Shown here: piece by piece, positions 20,882 through 24,284 of the stretch | Layout: every line of letters starts with the position of its first letter | Numbering within the stretch: position 1 is the first letter of the stretch | Origin: a virus | Length of the DNA stretch: 24,284 bases | Reading direction: 5' to 3' (one strand) | Virus record (IMG/VR): IMGVR_UViG_3300028785_000147 | Location: 1-24,284 of that record | Position numbers and translations under genes: made by a program | Notes under the pieces: model-generated | Database searches by the model: none | The model's input: only the letters and a program-made list of their open reading frames with translations | Told to the model about the DNA's origin: nothing

Positions 20882-22468
20882 TTACTCGTCGAGCGGCTCT
20901 CCGGAATCATCGAGGCCAGGCGTTTCGTCGGTGTCATCAGGCGGAGGATTTTTCCCATCATGCTGCAGCTCGTCGGGCTGGGCCTGCTCGGTGACTTTCA
21001 CATTCGGTGCGCCCAGAAGGAGCTGCACTTCGCTCATGTCCTGGAAGCCGCGGGTTTTCAGTCCATCGCGCAGGTAGGCGAGCTCATCCATCCATTGATC
21101 GCAATTCGGCTTCCAGTCCTGGGAGAATTGTTCGTCGTAATGACGGGCCAGGGTGATCATGCCGGCCTTGTGCAAATCGATGCTGAGTTTGCCATCTTTG
21201 CTGCGGTCCACCGTGAGGCGCTTCTGAGGAATCCAGCCGACCTTCCACCACTCGGGGTCTTTGCATTTCGGAAGGCGACCGGCCTTCATTTCGCAAGCAA
21301 CGTGATAGACCCAGTACCGGGTGCAGAAGCGGTCAGCAAGCCGACCCTGTTTCTGATCCACCCATTTCTCAGCATCCGAGAGGACCATGCGGTTCGCCAC
21401 GCTGTTCTTGGATCCAGCCAGCGTGAGCACCTCCGGAGCGACACCAAATCCTAGGCTCATATCGCGCACGAGGAAGTCAATCAGGGACATCTGGTTCGGA
21501 TGCGGCCGGGTATCCAAAAGCGTCCGGAGCTCCTCTCCATCGGTCAGGTCGGGGACCTTGCCACTGCGAAAGATTTCCTCAAGGTCAACTTTGGCCGCAG
21601 GGATTGTCGGGTCCGGCGTTTGCTGATTGCGGCCTGCGCCCATGCGGCGATTTGCCGAAGAGGTATTTTTCTGACCAGGACGGGTCCGGTAGAAGCCGAT
21701 CTGATTTCCCACCTTGATGCCCAGCTTCACATCACGGGTGATATCGGTGATGTCGTGGAGATGGTTGATGGCATGCGCAAAGCCGGTGATGCCACGAGGC
21801 TGATTGAGCCGTTCAAAATCTCCCGTGTAGATAGCGTCGGACGCGGCGATGTCGTAATGACCGGAGCCACTAATGATGCGATAGGCGAGGTGCCGACCGA
21901 AGCGGTCGGACAGGACGCCATTGCTCCAGACGTCAGCATCTGTCAGGGAGCTATTGCCGATCTGATGAGCCTCGTAGCCCAGAAAAGCTGCACCACCGCT
22001 GGCCGTCTTGCTGAGAGCGGTGATCATGTCACCGTCCTTCAACTCATTGCGACTCAGGGCGAGTTGGTAGTCGTAAAAGTTATGCTTGCCCATCAAATCG
22101 CAGATCTGCGCAGAGCCGGCACGGGACTCAAAATTCCTCATTGCCAGTTCGTTCCACACAGGATCCCGCGTCAGCGCACGCGGGGTGAGGAATCCAATCA
22201 TGTTCGCGAGGCCATTCACCGCGCGGCGGGCAAACCCGCTATTTGCATAGAACCAGCGAGCCTTCTTCACCAATTCCCAGTGGCTGTAGCTGTCGAGTTC
22301 CTTTGCGGTGTCGAGCGTGGGAAAATAAATCCATCCGCGAGTAGTGCTCCGATTGGCCGCATCGAAACTCGACCAGGCTGATGTCTGAAGGGTCGATGAT
22401 TTTGCGCCAGATCGGGACCGCGCAGAGGAGCTACGGCGACTTGAGGCAGGGGAGGGCTTCTTTGCCAT
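20882..22468 (-). CDS. Portal protein (lambda gpB-type)
   Basis: A 528-residue portal of the lambda type, forming the dodecameric ring at one head vertex through which DNA enters and the tail attaches. Family-like features: a basic N-terminus, DSYSHWELVKKARWFYANSG..RRAVNGLANM, LSRNELKDGDMITAL, and GFGVAPEVLTLAGSKNSVANRMV with the downstream RYWVYHVACE stretch, ending with a flexible acidic tail. The start is 3 bp after the gpW-position gene's stop. Length and order (terminase, small protein, portal, S49 protease) match lambda A-W-B-C. Confidence 0.92.
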   Translation of the reverse strand: MAKKPSPASSRRSSSARSRSGAKSSTLQTSAWSSFDAANRSTTRGWIYFPTLDTAKELDSYSHWELVKKARWFYANSGFARRAVNGLANMIGFLTPRALTRDPVWNELAMRNFESRAGSAQICDLMGKHNFYDYQLALSRNELKDGDMITALSKTASGGAAFLGYEAHQIGNSSLTDADVWSNGVLSDRFGRHLAYRIISGSGHYDIAASDAIYTGDFERLNQPRGITGFAHAINHLHDITDITRDVKLGIKVGNQIGFYRTRPGQKNTSSANRRMGAGRNQQTPDPTIPAAKVDLEEIFRSGKVPDLTDGEELRTLLDTRPHPNQMSLIDFLVRDMSLGFGVAPEVLTLAGSKNSVANRMVLSDAEKWVDQKQGRLADRFCTRYWVYHVACEMKAGRLPKCKDPEWWKVGWIPQKRLTVDRSKDGKLSIDLHKAGMITLARHYDEQFSQDWKPNCDQWMDELAYLRDGLKTRGFQDMSEVQLLLGAPNVKVTEQAQPDELQHDGKNPPPDDTDETPGLDDSGEPLDE

Positions 22469-22471
22469 AAC

Positions 22472-22753
22472 TCAGGTGCCGAGAATTTGGCGGCTGAAGT
22501 CCCAGTGGCTGACAGGCTGGTCAACCTGATCATTCGGATAGCCAGCATCGAGACGTTCCAGGCAGGCATTCAGGATGCTGATGATCTGGTCGGTGTGCCC
22601 ATTGATCACTCCGTTCGTAGATCCCCCATCACCAGAGATCCCCGTGATGGTTACACCACTGGCCTGATCAGCGAGTGCCACCCTTAAGGCGGCCTCAATT
22701 TGTTCTTGGCTATAAAGCCGAAGGTACGATTTTACGGTGTCATCAAAGGCCAT
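22472..22753 (-). CDS. Head-joining protein at the lambda gpW position
   Basis: A 93-residue protein starting MAFDDTVKSYLRLYSQEQIE. The start at 22753 was chosen because AAGGGG lies just upstream; a GTG at 22765 is possible. N-terminal helices EQIEAALRVALADQ and a later helix HTDQIISILNACLERL flank a short beta section (GVTITGIS), a layout like gpW, which sits between terminase and portal genes and readies the head for tail joining. No strong sequence identity can be claimed. Element R1d ends 17 bp before this start. Confidence 0.6.
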   Translation of the reverse strand: MAFDDTVKSYLRLYSQEQIEAALRVALADQASGVTITGISGDGGSTNGVINGHTDQIISILNACLERLDAGYPNDQVDQPVSHWDFSRQILGT

Positions 22754-22769
22754 TGCCCCTTGCACCTAT

Positions 22770-22865
22770 GTCAAACAAGCCGCTGGGAAGCGGCGCGTAA
22801 GAGCACGCCGCATGGCGTGGCCCAAAGGGCGGCACAGCTTGTCCGGAGACAAGTGCCGTCAAAAA
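22770..22865 (-). repeat. Structured repeat element R1, copy d
   Basis: Begins GTCAAACAAGCCGC and ends GTGCCGTCAAAAA on the plus strand. The last hairpin is CTTGTC-CGGA-GACAAG, sharing the T:A pair with copy a but with a changed loop. It lies between a terminator-like hairpin and the gpW-position gene. Confidence 0.85.
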
Positions 22866-22920
22866 GTCCCGCTCCGTGGATCGGCGGGGACTGCGGGATG
22901 TCCCCCATTCATGCGCGGGT

Positions 22921-22952
22921 AAAACGAAAAACCCCGCGGCTTAGTGCCTCGG
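22921..22952 (-). terminator. Terminator-like hairpin downstream of the terminase gene
   Basis: On the minus strand CCGAGGC pairs with GCCGCGG (7 bp with one mismatch) around a 5-nt loop, then GG and TTTTTCGTTTT. It lies about 160 bp past the terminase stop, between R2b and R1d. Confidence 0.5.
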
Positions 22953-22988
22953 CTCTCTCACGGCTTCTGCCATACAGAAGGAGCGATA

Positions 22989-23112
22989 GTCAAACAAGCC
23001 CGTCAAAAGGCGCGCGGGGTGCGCGGTTTAGTCATTCGAGGCGATCAGCCGAGAAGTCCGATGATCTACTGATCATCGGATGCCTGATCCGGGAGGATCG
23101 GCAGACAAAAAA
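22989..23112 (-). repeat. Structured repeat element R2, copy b, with an R1-start fragment
   Basis: 23002-23112 matches R2a over most of its length. It carries a perfect 10-bp hairpin, TCCGATGATC-TACT-GATCATCGGA, and GATCC-GGGA-GGATC. Just before it, 22989-23001 reads GTCAAACAAGCCC, the start of R1, so R1 and R2 ends are fused here. The element ends two bases before the terminase stop codon. Confidence 0.75.
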
Positions 23113-23114
23113 CC

Positions 23115-24284
23115 CTAAGCTGCATCAGCTGTCTCCGGAGGCGGCACAGACGGGTGTGCTGCCACGATTCCCGGGCCCATCCAGTACCAGATCACCAGGA
23201 GGTTTTTCAGTGCATCTGAAAAGTCATTCGGAATGCTGGGAGCCTTTTTCCAAATTTCGCGCGGGTAGCCAAGGCGATCTTGCTCCACCACAAGCTTCTC
23301 ACTGGTGAGTTCATCGGCAAATTCTGCATCGACTTCATAAGGCAGGTACAGCCGGGGGCTTTTGGATTTTCCGGCAAGAATTTTAGGTAGTTCAGCGATA
23401 CGGCCGATCAGGAGCGCTTTCTTAAACTGATCGTCTGAAAAGTGATAGGTGATGATCTCCTCACCGTCGATTTCACCGATGCTCTCGTTGACCAGGCTGC
23501 GGATCTGAATGCCGCCGCGGCCTTTACTAGGCACAAAGAGGCCGTCGCTCCGGACGCACAAGCGCCGCACTCCCTCCATGTCGTGCCCCTCATCGATGAT
23601 TCCCTGCTCCACAACAACACTCTCCTCGGTCCATGGTTCCGAGCGGTTCCAGTTTCCAAAGGGGACTCCGATCGGAGTGGGAGCATCGGCAATTTCAAGC
23701 AGCTCATCGTAGGCAAGGGTATATCCCCAGTCGGAGAGCCAGAGGTCACCATGAAGATTGAATCCTCCTTTGATCCATTTTTTCACATCGGACTGGACGT
23801 CCACGCCCATGGCATAGAGCGCGGGTTTATCCGGGAGTGTTTTGCGATGGTAGGAGCTGCGGAGTTTGAGGATGTCCTCAGTCTTCAACTCACTCGATCG
23901 GAGTCTCTCTGGCTTTCCAAGCCGCTCTTGCCGGTAGCGCGTCATCGCCGCAATGCTCTTCAGCGCGGGGATGTACTCGCAGGCCAGTTTCCCCCAGGTG
24001 CTGGAGGCAAATTGGCTGTAGAGATCGCTGATGTGGATGGAGATTTTCCCCGGAGCTGGAGTCGGATTGGTCTGCCTCCATCGATGCGCAAGCATCATGT
24101 CGCGCTTGTGGTGCTCGTAGATGGGCTTGTGACAGAGGCCGCACTCATACCAAGTTTCTTTCAGTACGCGCTCCAGGTCGTATTCGCCGGCAAGATCCTT
24201 GCAGTGATCAAAGCGTAGGCTGTCATTCTGCAGTTCCTGAAAATCGCCGCAATGAGGGCAGGGAACCACACAGACGTGACGGGT
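23115..24284 (-). CDS. Terminase large subunit, lambda gpA type (N-terminus outside window)
   Basis: The open frame continues through the right edge; 389 residues are visible. This is the packaging motor and nuclease. A zinc-ribbon-like insert is clear: CPHC (visible residues 9-12) and CGLC (48-51), typical of the gpA family. The ATPase Walker motifs lie outside the window. The nuclease domain starts near ALYAMGVDVQSD with the conserved DVQ motif, followed by LWLSDWG and later LYLPYEVDAEF. A small terminase gene is expected further right. The gene is followed by R2b and a terminator-like hairpin. Confidence 0.92.
   Translation of the reverse strand, partial: TRHVCVVPCPHCGDFQELQNDSLRFDHCKDLAGEYDLERVLKETWYECGLCHKPIYEHHKRDMMLAHRWRQTNPTPAPGKISIHISDLYSQFASSTWGKLACEYIPALKSIAAMTRYRQERLGKPERLRSSELKTEDILKLRSSYHRKTLPDKPALYAMGVDVQSDVKKWIKGGFNLHGDLWLSDWGYTLAYDELLEIADAPTPIGVPFGNWNRSEPWTEESVVVEQGIIDEGHDMEGVRRLCVRSDGLFVPSKGRGGIQIRSLVNESIGEIDGEEIITYHFSDDQFKKALLIGRIAELPKILAGKSKSPRLYLPYEVDAEFADELTSEKLVVEQDRLGYPREIWKKAPSIPNDFSDALKNLLVIWYWMGPGIVAAHPSVPPPETADAA

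Larger units (their letters stand above)
22754..23114. other. Long intergenic gap with repeat elements and a terminator
   Basis: The only stretch over 300 bases without a gene. From the terminase side it holds R2b (23002-23112), a short R1-start fragment (22989-23001), a terminator-like hairpin (22921-22952), a GC-rich stretch with no recognised feature (22866-22920) and R1d (22770-22865). No credible coding frame is seen. Confidence 0.8.

Noticed and set aside
9839-22865. Sigma-70 promoters at the TTGACA formed on the minus strand at each R1 end
   Set aside because: The downstream start codon is often within 14-20 bp and no TATAAT-like box at proper spacing was found in any copy.

Overview
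This window is almost entirely one tailed temperate phage (or prophage-type) genome with a lambda-like head and tail gene order. It is probably a siphovirus, since no sheath or baseplate-wedge gene is visible. Coding density is high. Nearly everything from 3.5 kb to the right edge is read on the minus strand as one long late operon, from the lambda A-type terminase at the right edge down to a lysis module near 3.5-5.8 kb. The host is most likely a member of Verrucomicrobiota. That is inferred from short interspersed repeats of the GAAGGACGAAGG, GCTGAAAGCTGAAG and GACAGGATGAACAGGAT kinds (which here encode pieces such as LQLSAFS), a GYF_2-type cargo protein and mostly weak Shine-Dalgarno sites. 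No host gene is present to prove it.

Layout. 1-422: two overlapping leftward small genes, the edge of the early region. 518-673: the phage attachment region, with the 3' part of a tRNA-Val(GAC) gene from the anticodon loop onward, flanked by paired TTTGTGAAC arm-type repeats. 681-1742: a rightward tyrosine integrase. 1717-2381: a leftward control operon (excisionase-like protein, small unknown protein, ribbon-helix-helix protein). 2382-2473: a repeat-rich divergent regulatory region. 2474-3468: a second ribbon-helix-helix regulator and a GYF_2 membrane protein, rightward. 3490-5778: lysis cassette with a GH108-like muramidase, a patatin-like phospholipase translationally coupled to it, a small lipoprotein and two small membrane proteins. 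5818-13403: tail-tip and fibre region, including a 653-residue fibre with an apparent Sec signal peptide and a cysteine-rich AT-richer gene. 13519-17726: tape measure, chaperone-like, tail tube, terminator and completion proteins. 17745-24284: major capsid, scaffold-like protein, S49 protease, portal, gpW-position protein and terminase.

The most unusual content is not protein-coding. Four copies of a roughly 95-nt multi-hairpin element (R1) and two copies of a second hairpin element (R2) sit in the larger gaps of the late operon, just upstream of late genes. R1 copies differ by compensatory base-pair changes, so structure rather than sequence or reading frame is conserved. Clear intrinsic terminators lie in the same operon (after the protease and after the capsid gene), which raises the possibility that the elements act in antitermination, RNA processing or as small mobile hairpin cassettes. 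The tRNA fragment has no 5' half, so this copy looks like attP of an excised, circular or packaged phage rather than the int-side end of an integrated prophage.
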